From positions 3,410,001 through 3,474,000 of the forward strand of contig JANCRA010000032.1 of NCBI GenBank assembly GCA_024362935.1: 64,000 nucleotides of DNA. The letters are read 5' to 3'. This document shows, piece by piece, positions 10,301 through 19,800 of the stretch (positions within the stretch are counted from its first letter, which is position 1; each line of letters starts with the position of its first letter). This stretch comes from Setophaga petechia (taxonomy: Eukaryota; Chordata; Aves; Passeriformes; Parulidae). The notes beneath the pieces are model-generated. The model saw only the letters and a list, made by a program, of their open reading frames with translations. It had not been told where the DNA came from and ran no database searches. A program made the translations under genes and the position numbers.

Positions 10301-13300
10301 TTCTGTTGGACTGATGAAAGTTAATGAGTGTTAATCCTGGAATGAGGTTTTTGCTGATTTAATGTTTCTTCTATTCTAGTGAAAACTTATGAGGACATGA
10401 CTCTGGAAGAGCTAGAAGAGAATGAAGATGAATTTAATGAGGAAGATGAGAGAGCTATTGAAATGTACAGGTCAGAGCAGCTTGCAGAATTTGGCTTTAA
10501 TGATAATTGGAGGGTCTTTCTTTTATATGCTTTTAGATATTGTGGAAGATAAAGGATGTTTTTAGGATGATGGAAGAAGGGGGTTGTGTTTCTGGTCTCT
10601 TGTGGAGCTTCTAAGTGTCTTTAAAAGGATAACAGCTTTTGAATTCAATATCCTTTATCTACGACCTAGCTTTGCAGAGATAATGTGCACCTGCTGAGTG
10701 TATGGCCAGAGATCCTGAGAACTTTGAAAATCACCTCCAGGAGTGCCTAATTTTTGTGTCAATGAGATTAAGGTGCTGCAGATTTGCATAATTAGTGTTG
10801 GTTTCCCTCTATCTCATAATGTCTCTCACGGCTTTTGTCATTTAGTTTGATAGTGTATTACCTGGAGAAGAAATGTCTAGTGAGGCCAGAAATTAGGAAA
10901 AAAAGCATTTCATGAAACAGAGATTTACTTCTTGCATGTGGCTTTAGCCAATGATGCAAATACAAGAGCATGTACCGTGTAATTTTGCTTTTATTGCTCT
11001 GGGGTTAGAAGAAGTTTGTAATTTTATCTTTGAAGTCTAGGCTTCAACCAGCTCCTTCAAGTTATGTTCTGTCAAAAAAATGCATCTGTTCACAAGATGT
11101 CTTTTTCATTCCTGGCTATTCAGGCAGCAAAGGTTAGCAGAAATGAAGGCAGCTCAAATGAAGAATAAATTCGGGGAAGTCTTGGAGATTTCGGGAAAAG
11201 ATTACGTTCAAGAGGTTACAAAAGCTGGAAAAGGTATATGGGTAGTCTTACACCTCTACAAACAAGGGTAAGATTTTTTTTTTTAAACCATTAAACCTTG
11301 CACTGTCAATAGCTGAAAGTGCAAGGTAAATGTATAGTTATTGTGGAACTAAGGACTGATTTTGGAGTTCTAAGAAATAAAAACAAATGAATAATTTTAA
11401 ACTGTTGAGTCCACACTGCTGAACTTCATTCTGGAATGATGTTACCATGAGGTGGCTTTTTTATACATATCTACAGCACAGCAAGATGTGTACCATACAG
11501 CTTCCATAGAGGTAGCTGCTGCCACTGAAATATCCAGGCTTTGGAAATTATTCTGGATCAAATGCAAGGGGCTGTGAATAGGAAGGATCAATGTGTATTT
11601 AGCTTGGTTTCTAGTGTCATACAAATGGAGTGGGCAAGGTTTGCAGTCCTATCACCATGACAGAAAACCTTGTCTAAAAGGTCTGTTAGCATTGCTAGAT
11701 TATTTTTGGAAAGGTTATAAATACTTGCTGTTGTTCTTTGTCTCTAATTGCGTCATAGGTGTTGATCATCATTTGCATACCTTCTTCCAGGAGCAGCTTT
11801 GCTTTTATTTTGCCCTTGCTCAACCAGCTTCTAAGTATCTTAAATTCATTAACCAGTTTCCCTGAAAACAAAGGGGGTAGAGGGGAAGGATGCATTATTA
11901 ATATATTAAGACAAAAAAACCACCACACACCAAAATCTCCAGTGGTGCTGATCTCCTTTGAATGCTGGAATACAGAACTTGCTTCTGATACTTTTATCTT
12001 TGCAGAAAGTCATCAATGTGATATTTCTGACCTTTCTTCTGGAGCTGTTTACTTTTTAAATTGTCTCTTGTTTTCTCCTTTTGTGTGTCTGTTGCTGTTC
12101 TTTGCAGAATTCCTCTCTGTGCCTTAATAAATCAGCATATGAGTGGGCTTGCAAAGAAGTTCAGAGATGTGAAATTCATCAAAGCTATCTCTACCACCTG
12201 CATTCCCAACTACCCTGATAAGAACCTGCCCACGATATTTGTGTACCTGGAGGGAGACATCAAAGCTCAGTTCATTGGGCCCTTGGTGTTCGGTGGCATG
12301 AACCTGACAAGGGATGGTGAGTGTCTGCATCTCTGCACTTCCCAAGGAAAAGCAAAACTGCATTGCTGGGAATGAGAGAAATGAGGCTTAGGAAGTGTAG
12401 GGAGGTACTGAAAATGATACTAGATTTTTCCCCCCCCCCCATGGCTCAACCACATGCTGTATTGTAAAAGCAGTGATAGGCCAACATGTAGGTATTTGTC
12501 TTGTGTGTGCAAGTATTTATGCCCTGTGTTGGGTAAAACAAATGTTGCTGGATGTATTAAAGGGTAAACAGTACCCATGCATGTTCTTAGGGTGTCTTGG
12601 ACATGAACAACTGCCCTTGCCAGCAATTATATGATAATCTGTGCACTTACCTACTGGATTGTAGGGCTCCTTGTTTCATTTTCAAGATGATGGCATATAT
12701 TTATTTGTCTGCTGTCCCTGACTAAGTTAGCTTAATTCAGTAATGACAGAAAGCTATGTACTGACATTTCTGCACTTTTATGTCTTCCTTCTCCCCTAAG
12801 CACATCTGCCTTCCACTAAAGATTAAAGAAAGTGTGAGGTTGTGTTCATTATTCTGTAATATCTGAAAGAAATTAGATTTGATGATAGGATTAGCAGCAG
12901 CAGTAGGAGAATGGTTTCAAGTGAATGTGTTGTATTGACTTTCTACCACTTCTGGGAAGCAATCCAGTCCAATTTGGGCCTACTGCTGGTGGTGAAGTCT
13001 CTCTTTGCTGTCTAAAGGAACTAATGTGTGTGATGTAGAGACTAAGGGGTGAATTCTATTTACAAGGTACATTGTGGAAAATGCCTATAATTTAGATTAT
13101 ATATTATATATATTATTTCATTGTAAATGAAATTTCCACAATTTACAATGAAATAATATATATAATATATAATCTGAATTATAGGTATTTTATATCATTC
13201 AGATAGAAATAAATAAAATACCTATAATCTGAATTATAGATATTTTATATAATTCAGGTTATACACTATATATATTATTTCACTGTAAATGAAATTTCCA

Positions 13301-13959
13301 CAATTTTTTGCCCTTTATTAAATTTATTCCCTGCCTCTTCTGATTGTGATGAGCTCAGTATATGATGGGAGCAGCTGTAATGTATGAGCAGTATTCCTTC
13401 ACTGGCAATAGGTGTGCAAACTTGTCTTCTGCCCTTATGTGGCTAGAAGGAGGTAGAATTGACTTTCACTGGGAGAGTTGCCTCTAAAGCTGGTGCTCTG
13501 CATCCATCACCTCTTTTGCACTCCTGGTTGCAAGGTGAGCACGTGGCACTGGGGATGTCACTGGTGGGTACAGAGTACCCTGACCTTTGTGCCCTGGGCT
13601 GGGACCTGTCCCAGCACTAGGGATTGGGAAAGGAGGGGATTGGCTGGAGCCAGTGGTGTGGTAAATGGGGCAGGAGCTTGGATCTGGGTATGGAAGAAGA
13701 AGAGGAGAAGGGCCCTGGTGTGGTGGGGTGGTGGTAGGATGATGAGGGAACTCACCTGGGTGTCTTTTCTTCAGTTTGCTCCCCTGCATTCATGACTCTT
13801 GTTTTGCACTGCACAGAATTGGAGTGGAAGATTTCTGAGTCGGGTGCCATCAAGACAGACCTCGAAGAGAACCCCAGGAAGCAGATCCAGGACCAGCTCA
13901 TGTCCTCAATCAGGGCTTGTGTCCCAGCCAGAGGGGAGAGTGACTCAGAGGATGACTAA
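7202..13959 (+). CDS. PDCL3: phosducin-like protein 3 (six coding exons)
   Basis: Joining 7202-7207, 8558-8687, 10380-10470, 11124-11267, 12108-12316 and 13817-13959 gives 723 bases, 240 residues plus stop, against 239 residues in human. All five introns are GT-AG and the phases agree. The N-terminal helical part carries [17 protein letters not shown] (8-24) and [12 protein letters not shown] (47-58), followed by an acidic stretch. [19 protein letters not shown] then opens the thioredoxin-like domain, which contains [22 protein letters not shown] and [14 protein letters not shown]. No CXXC redox pair is present, as expected in phosducin-like proteins. The tail ends in SDSEDD, a likely casein-kinase-2 site. 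In other vertebrates PDCL3 works in the cytosol as a co-factor of the chaperonin CCT in folding actin and tubulin, and as a chaperone for VEGFR2. The start is set by the GGCACCATGC context and by the conserved MQ-DPN junction. The upstream in-frame Met at 6803 reads through CR1 and promoter DNA and is unlikely. Confidence 0.97.
7208..8557 (+). other. PDCL3: PDCL3 intron 1
   Basis: The intron runs from GTGAGC to TTGTTCTGTTCTAG. It holds a run of 13 G at 7518-7530, T- and C-rich simple sequence around 7610-7670, and a perfect 8-bp inverted repeat with a 10-base loop at 7447-7472. The rest is unique DNA without a recognisable gene. Confidence 0.85.
8558..8687 (+). CDS. PDCL3: PDCL3 coding exon 2
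   Basis: These 130 bases encode residues 3-45 plus the first base of Val46. The acceptor is TTCTAG and the donor is GTGAGT at 8688. It covers the N-terminal helical segment with [17 protein letters not shown] and a Glu/Lys-rich stretch. Confidence 0.96.
9741..10227 (+). mobile_element. CR1 LINE 3' end, interrupted by another CR1
   Basis: The order of motifs is that of the CR1 3' region: GTTGAGAAAGCTGGGGC, GAGCTGGGGAGGGACTTTT, then after an interruption AAGAAATTCTTTGCTCTGAG, GCACTGGAACAGGTTGCCCA, AAGGCCAGGTTTCATGGGC, GGAAGGTGTCCCTC and the eroded tail CATTCTATTATTCTA. No intact reverse transcriptase remains. The outer limits are approximate, especially on the 5' side. Confidence 0.85.
9857..9942 (-). 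mobile_element. CR1 3' fragment inserted in reverse inside a CR1
   Basis: The segment AGAATCAGAATAGAACCATA followed by GAATATCCTGAGTTGGAAGG and GACCCACAAGTATCACTGAA is the reverse complement of a CR1 3' terminus of the subfamily that ends CAACTCAGGATATTC. It splits the plus-strand CR1 between GGGACTTTT and the following TGTATAGTGGTAG, so it inserted later. Confidence 0.75.
10380..10470 (+). CDS. PDCL3: PDCL3 coding exon 3
   Basis: These 91 bases encode residues 46 (part) to 76 (part), including [13 protein letters not shown] and the acidic [16 protein letters not shown]. The donor is GTCAGA at 10471. The exon ends with AG, and the first base of exon 4 completes Arg76. Confidence 0.96.
10471..11123 (+). 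other. PDCL3: PDCL3 intron 3
   Basis: A 653-base intron from GTCAGA to TGGCTATTCAG. It is unique AT-rich DNA, and I recognise no repeat or RNA gene in it. Confidence 0.85.
11124..11267 (+). CDS. PDCL3: PDCL3 coding exon 4
   Basis: These 144 bases encode residues 76-124, with [20 protein letters not shown] and WVVLHLYKQ, the entry to the thioredoxin-like fold. The donor GTAAGA lies at 11268. A frame reading into the intron reaches a stop within a few codons. Confidence 0.96.
11268..12107 (+). other. PDCL3: PDCL3 intron 4
   Basis: An 840-base intron from GTAAGA to the pyrimidine-rich GTTCTTTGCAG. It contains no repeat or RNA gene that I can recognise. The overlapping short frames near 11593-12127 have no family features. 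Confidence 0.85.
12108..12316 (+). CDS. PDCL3: PDCL3 coding exon 5
   Basis: These 209 bases encode residues 124-194: [38 protein letters not shown] and [20 protein letters not shown], the core of the thioredoxin-like domain. The residues where thioredoxin has CXXC read differently, so no redox function is expected. The donor is GTGAGT at 12317. Confidence 0.97.
12317..13816 (+). other. PDCL3: PDCL3 intron 5
   Basis: A 1,500-base intron from GTGAGT to CACTGCACAG. It carries a large AT-rich palindrome and direct repeat at 13084-13306, a run of 10 C near 12431, and a GC-rich, G-rich part at 13540-13740 before exon 6. Confidence 0.85.
13084..13306. repeat. AT-rich inverted plus direct repeat in intron 5
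   Basis: Arm 13084-13128 pairs with 13141-13185 over 45 bases with one mismatch, around the 12-base loop GAAATTTCCACA. A third, direct copy of the first arm plus loop, somewhat diverged, lies at 13249-13306. Between them TATAGGTATTTTA (13180-13192) is inverted near 13214-13226. The result is an A, A', A arrangement that can form a cruciform. It may come from inverted duplication or from a short palindromic transposon, but I cannot identify a family. Confidence 0.9.
13817..13959 (+). CDS. PDCL3: PDCL3 coding exon 6 and stop
   Basis: These 143 bases encode residues 194-240, beginning [11 protein letters not shown] and TDLEENP and ending SDSEDD before TAA at 13957. The length and the acidic serine-containing tail match the family. 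The acceptor is CACTGCACAG. Confidence 0.96.
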
Positions 13960-14658
13960 TTCCTGCATCTGCAGCCAGATTGATGCAGTGCACTGGCAGT
14001 CAGTGCTCCCACCTCAAGCACTGGAGACACTCCTCAAGGCCTTGCTGAGCCCCAGAAGGGTAGCCTTTCAAGACATTCATTCTAGAAACCTCTAGAAACT
14101 AAAAACATTTCTGTTTTTTAAAAATTGCAGCTTCACTTAAGATGCTGAAAGACATTTTGTATAGTGTAGCCTGAGTAAATCTTACTCAAAGGTTTTAAAA
14201 TACAGATGTGAGTAGAAACAGGTCTCTTGTTATTATTTTCATAGTAAATTGCTACTTCTTAAAAAAATCTGAAATATGAAGTGGTCATAAGTGCACTGTT
14301 TTTAACAAGCTAAAGTTGTACAAATCAAATCTAAATAGCTGTCTCAAATAATTGCTTATGGCACTTAAATGGACCATCTCTTAGCCCACTGTGCTCTGAC
14401 AGCCTGGACTTCACAGAGAGCTGGGGGGGGTGGTACCCATGATGCAGGTGCTTCTGAAGGTGGTGTATGGCCCTCTGCAGAGATGTGGTGGCACCAGAGG
14501 GACAGCGTGAGGCTGTAAGCTGGGATTCCAGGCATCTTGAGGATGGCCATCCTCTCCTGGGACCTGCTGAGTCCCAAACTCCACTTCTGAGTTAGCAGCA
14601 CTATTTTGCCTTTCACAAGGGCTGAAATTCCTGCCACCATCTTGCCTATTAATTGCAG

Positions 14659-14664
14659 AATAAA
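14659..14664 (+). terminator. PDCL3: likely PDCL3 poly(A) signal
   Basis: This is the first AATAAA after the PDCL3 stop codon, 699 bases downstream, and is followed by GT-rich GGTGGTGGCGCTCAAGTGTG. An ATTAAA at 14782-14787 is an alternative. It would give a 3' UTR of about 0.7 kb. The assignment is inferred. Confidence 0.5.
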
Positions 14665-14699
14665 ATGCAAGGTGGTGGCGCTCAAGTGTGAAACTGCTG

Positions 14700-16630
14700 A
14701 TTTCTTCAACCATATCAGAAGTCAGGTGTTCCTACAGTAGTGCCATTGCCAAATGGGAGGGAGGAGCTGACATCTTGCTATATTAAAGACTTCAATTTCC
14801 CCGCTACAGTAATAATAACTGAAGCCTTAGAAGAGCATAAACTTAAATACCACCTTGATTATAGATCTGCTGACATTTGGAGCTGTTTGATTACTTTGGG
14901 TTGGATTTAATGTTCACCTGCACTTTCAGTTGGTCTACAATCAGGCTAACAGTCTCCAAGAGCTTTGGCTAATGAGGCTGCCCCAATGACATTTTGTTAT
15001 ATTGCTGATGGGTTCTGTAGATGGATGGCACAGAATGCTACACTCAATAAGCAGTGATACTTAAAAAAAATTTTTTTATTAGTTTGTAGTGACTTTCAAG
15101 CATGATTCTGGCACTCTGAGACAAATCAATGCAAAATCCAAACAGCAACTAACTGTTCTTTCAGGTGAGGTTGTAAGATCCTGATGGAGAGCTTCCTCTT
15201 CGAGATGTGAATGGTGATTTGAGTTTCACTTGTCTTATTTTCTTTTAAGTGTTTTTTGGCAGAGTAGTTAAAATAATTGATCTTGTGCAAGTGAGCCAAA
15301 TGCAGCACAATAGAAGCTGGTAGATCCTGAATATTATTACATAGCAGCACTCTTCTCATAATACAGGACTATCCCAAATGCAGACTTGATGCTTCACTGT
15401 GCTCATCTACAACTTTGTACATTCTAGGAAATAGGATGACTCTTCTTCTCTGTGGAATCCTACACAGCATATTTTGCTTATCTTTTGCTTGTTCACTCTG
15501 AATTGTGCTTTTGAGTGACCTCTTATCACAGGGATTGCATTCCTTTTAGAGGAAACTGGAGAAGCTAGGGGTGAATAAAAAGGAGAGGTGGGACTTCAGA
15601 CTGTTTCCCTCACAGTCTCCCAGCAGGGTCTTAAAGTCATAGCTGCCTTCCCCTTTTGTGTGTGGTCTAATGGGGTTTGTGAGCACTTGGACCACCGAGC
15701 GGACTGAGGTTCTGGAGAGGACCAGGGCTCCATGTGGATTGTCCCAGACTGTTTCACTGTGGGGAGCCAGATATCCTGTGCCTGGGAATGATAACTGTAG
15801 CACCCCCAGGTAGCAGTTTTGTCTTTCCTAAAAAAGAAGTGGACCTGGTCTGCCTGGGAGGTTTGTGCAGGAGGGACTCTGCCTTGGGGAGGGGGAGAGT
15901 GCCTGCTCCCTGCTGTCAGGGCTACAGCAGGGGCTGCCTTGCAGTTTCATTGGCAGCTGCATTTTTGAACAGCACGTCAGGAGAAATGGAGACATTTTGA
16001 CCTCCATCTTTTATCCTCAACTGCTTAATGTGCTGAAATGTTGGGGGATGCCACTGGAGGATGCCATGCTGAAAGGGGCAGATGTGAGAATCATCACAAA
16101 CGAGGAGGGGCTGAATATCCTGCCCAGCTGATGAGACTCACATGGAGCATCATTTCAAATGGTATCTATATTTCTCACTCTTTGGCTAGGTGTGAAAACA
16201 GCTTTTTGTAACATTATTATTTTTCCTGCCAGTCATACTGTCATGCTCAAGGCCTTTTGTAGAAATTAGGTCTCTGCAGGAAGCAGATAATGAGGTCTGT
16301 TTAACCTTTTGGCAGAGCAGGAGCTGTGGAAACACAGTTAAGGGAATGAGCTTTAGCTTTAAAGGAAGCTGGCTGCTAAATAGCAAACCAAAACAGCCAA
16401 TTAATACACACTGCAGAAAGGGGCAATATAATGGGAAAAAAATAACTGGAGAGGGTGAGCTCTCATTTACCAAGGCTTGGGGCACTGTTGCTAAATGCAC
16501 TATCAATATTTTTGCAGCCTGCCAACAGTTAGTGTCAGATCAATGCTCACTTTTCATCTGTGTGAGAAGGGTCTTTCTGTCAGCTGTCATGGGAGAAATC
16601 AGAGGCAGTGATCCTGTAAACAGTGCTGGG
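14700..16630. other. intergenic DNA after PDCL3, no gene seen
   Basis: Mixed-composition DNA with only short open frames on both strands (up to about 115 codons, none family-like). I recognise no clear transposon terminus or RNA gene in it. Confidence 0.55.
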
Positions 16631-16634
16631 GCTT

Positions 16635-16865
16635 GTGTGGGTGACTGTCCTGCACACTGCTGTGAGAGCATCCCTGCCTTGTGTGGGTGACTGTCCTGCA
16701 CACTGCTGTGAGAGCATCCCTGCCTTGTGTGGGTGACTGTCCTGCACACTGCTGTGAGAGCATCCCTGCCTTGTGTGGGTGACTGTCCTGCACACTGCTG
16801 TGAGAGCATCCCTGCCTTGTGTGGGTGACTGTCCTGTCTCACTGCTGTGAGAGCATCCCTGACTC
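16635..16865. repeat. 46-bp minisatellite, about five copies
   Basis: Units begin at 16635, 16681, 16727, 16773 and 16819. The first four are identical in the text, starting GTGTGGGTGACTGTCCTGCA and ending CATCCCTGCCTT. The fifth differs (CTGTCTCAC for CTGCACAC, one base longer) and ends GACTC. The 46-base period is not a multiple of three, so the array reads through all frames and creates several artificial open frames on the minus strand rich in SHPHKAGMLSQQ-type repeats. No spacers are present, so it is not a CRISPR array. Confidence 0.95.
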
Positions 16866-16869
16866 ATCC

Positions 16870-19800
16870 CACACTGCAGCTGTGCCAGAGGGTGGTGGGA
16901 GGGGGAGAAGTAACCTTGGGCTGTAGATGGAGGCAGATGATTTGCCATTAGTGGACAGTCACTCTGGAGTGTTTTGTGTGAAATGTAAGTGCACCACTAG
17001 TAATAAAACAGTTCTCTTCATGGTGCAAGTCCGAAGTCTGCTGCTTAGCCAGACCATGTGATCAGTTGCATTAGGTTTGTGGCAGGTTGCCCTGATCTGG
17101 ATAAGTTGCCGCCCTGATTTTTTCCCCCCCATATCTTTTATTCACAATATGGACTCACCAAACCTGCAGGACAGTGTTTCACATCAATTTCATTTGCAGA
17201 GGGAGAGCCAGGTGTTGTGCAAGCTGGGCAAAGCCATGGTTAAGCTGCTAGTTCTCCAGGTACTGAATCCAGTCAGGTCCCACAGTCAGGGACCTGTACA
17301 TAGGTAGAGGCATCTGCAGGACTGTGGCTGCAGAAGGTGAAATTAAGGAGAGTCCTTTGAATGGCTGTGTTGTCCTGTACCTGTTTTGGCCAGGTCCTAC
17401 TTCCCAGGGCTCAGCTCAGCCTCTCACCTCCTTGTGGCTGTCCTATCACCTGCTTTCCCAAATATGCTCAGGTGGATATTTGGTTGGTCTTGTTGCTGGG
17501 AGCAGTTTAACTTAGGTGAGATGGCTGACTATGAGAAAGCTGAGTGTGTGCATCCAGCTCTGTTGGAGCAGTGCACAGGATGTGCACACAATGCTAAGCC
17601 ACAACTGAGCCTGACAAGTGAACACTAGTATTTGTCTTTGTAGAGTTCATGAAGAAAGTTATTCTGATCTACACTGATTCTCATGAAAGTTAAGATGCAC
17701 TTTGTATTCCTGTTTTAATAACTCAGGTTCAGAATAATTTGTCTTTATGCTCTGGAAATCTGGGGAAGTTAATCTACTTCACGAGCAATGAGAAATGAAA
17801 CTTCTAACAGAAACATCAGTAACTTGGAGTAGCTCTTCTTTTGCGAGGGGGTAAAATCCCTCACCTTTATATGAACAATTTGCTGCATATTTATTGGGAT
17901 TGGATCACGTCTAAAGAAACTTTACTCTCAGTGAGATCAAAGGAGAATGCTTCCCTCTCATTGCTAAAACTAACATATTCCCTGTCAATTGTTTGGAAGG
18001 CAGTTGAACTCATTTCTTATTACAGCCCATTATAAATCACTCCTCATTTCAATCTCATTTAGTTAATTCAGTCATCAAAGGGTTGTAGGAGGCATAAAGT
18101 ATTTCATTGATGTATTTAGCTCTTCACAGAATTAAAAAGAAGTGTTGAACTTCTTAGGTCTCTTTACTTGCAGATGGCTCTTGTGATGCAGGAAAAAGCT
18201 TCATTCCCTCCTGTAGAAGGCAGAACCATTAAAAATGAAAACGAAGCAGCAAGAGACTCTCAGCAAGAGATTCTCTCCAGGCTTCTGTGGGAGACTGATG
18301 AACAATATAACTTTTTTTCATATACCATGTTAAAAAATTCATCTCTTGACAACATGCCAAATTTTTCAGGACTTCATCGTATTAATTTGAAGAAGCTGAG
18401 GTCTGATAAAAATATCAGGTAATTCTGAAGTTGTTCTATTTAACACTTCAAATGTTAAATAAGGAAGGAACTCTGATCTAAGGAAGAACAGTCCGTATAA
18501 AAGTTATTAATGGACAATGAGATGTATGTAATTATGCATACTTGTAAGCCTCTTGCAATATGTCCTTTGCAATATGTCTCCTACAAAAGTCAACCTTTGC
18601 AATATGTCTCCTACAAAAAGTCATTCCAGTATTCTATCAAACACAAAGCTGGTTCTTGTAAAGGCAAAAGTTACAGCATTTGCTAGTGAGAGCAAGTCTT
18701 GGATTTTCAGACAGCCATTGGCTACCTCCTCAGAAACTGACTCATGCTATAGCATGTGTCATCCTGATCCCCCTCCCCTCAGTATCTGTGGGAATACTTT
18801 CATTTACAAGGAGGGCAGCAAAGACAGGTACTGAACTCCTTGCATGACTGCAGCTTGTCCTTCTGTGAATTAGTACAGACCATTTGGGGCTGTTGGGAAA
18901 CTTCATTATTGTCTGTCCATATGCAGAGGATTTCTGTTAAGCTAAAAGTAGGGATACCCTGGATCCTCCAAGTTGGCTTTCACTCCCTGTGGTTTAGATG
19001 TTGGCCTCAGGTGATTGGAAGAGAAATTGTGAGGGCTGCCTCCATGGCAGAGAAGCCCATTAACAGACATTTCAAAGATCTGCTGTAACATTAAGGCATC
19101 AACTACAGTCTTTAACAAGAAGGTGCTGGTGATAAAAGGGTGCAAAGTTTTGTGGGATGTAGAAAAAGCAGGAGAACATGCAGGATGTGGAGTTGGGTCT
19201 CCTGTCTGGTAAACATCCCCAAACTTCTCCAGCTGGGGTGCGTTCACTCTGATTATGTCTATCTAGAAAATTTAGTAGTCCTGAGGAATGAGATGTGAAC
19301 TAGATCTTGTGGGATGAACCAAGTCCAGAACAAAGGTCTCATCCTGGAAGAGCTTGAAGAAGTTTTTTTTCTTTCTTGTCTTCCTTCTCCCTCTGAGACT
19401 AAAGTGAAGGCAAGAGCCCTTGAGAAAGTGGGAGAGAGAAAGGGCAAGAGGCACAGGCAGCATGAAAGGAGCTCAGATGGGTAGCTTAGAAGAGCAGTCT
19501 GACCATTACTAGAGAAGAAGGGTAAAGGTGAAGATAATAAAGAAAAATTTTAGAGCTTGTATTATGGTGAGGATTCAGGAATATTCAGTGTTGGGGTAGA
19601 CTGAGAGAAGCACTGTTCTCAGAAGATGGACTTTGTGTATGTAGTTGGAGACTGTGCAGGATAGCAGAGTGGATGGCAGCATTAAATCACAGAGGAAATT
19701 TCATGCAGACCTATGAAAACTTCTTCCCTTACTTCAGTGCACAGGAATAAAAAAGGGTAAAGATGCATGCTGTGATCCACAGAGAAATGGTGGGGGGTGA

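Larger units (their letters stand above)
8688..10379 (+). other. PDCL3: PDCL3 intron 2
   Basis: The intron runs from GTGAGT to TTCTATTCTAG. Its distal part is occupied by a plus-strand CR1 with a second, minus-strand CR1 fragment inside it, listed separately. The proximal 1 kb is unique AT-rich DNA. Confidence 0.85.

Noticed and set aside
16540..16948. Repetitive minus-strand proteins of 64-122 residues
   Set aside because: Products of the 46-bp minisatellite read in shifting frames, with no family resemblance.
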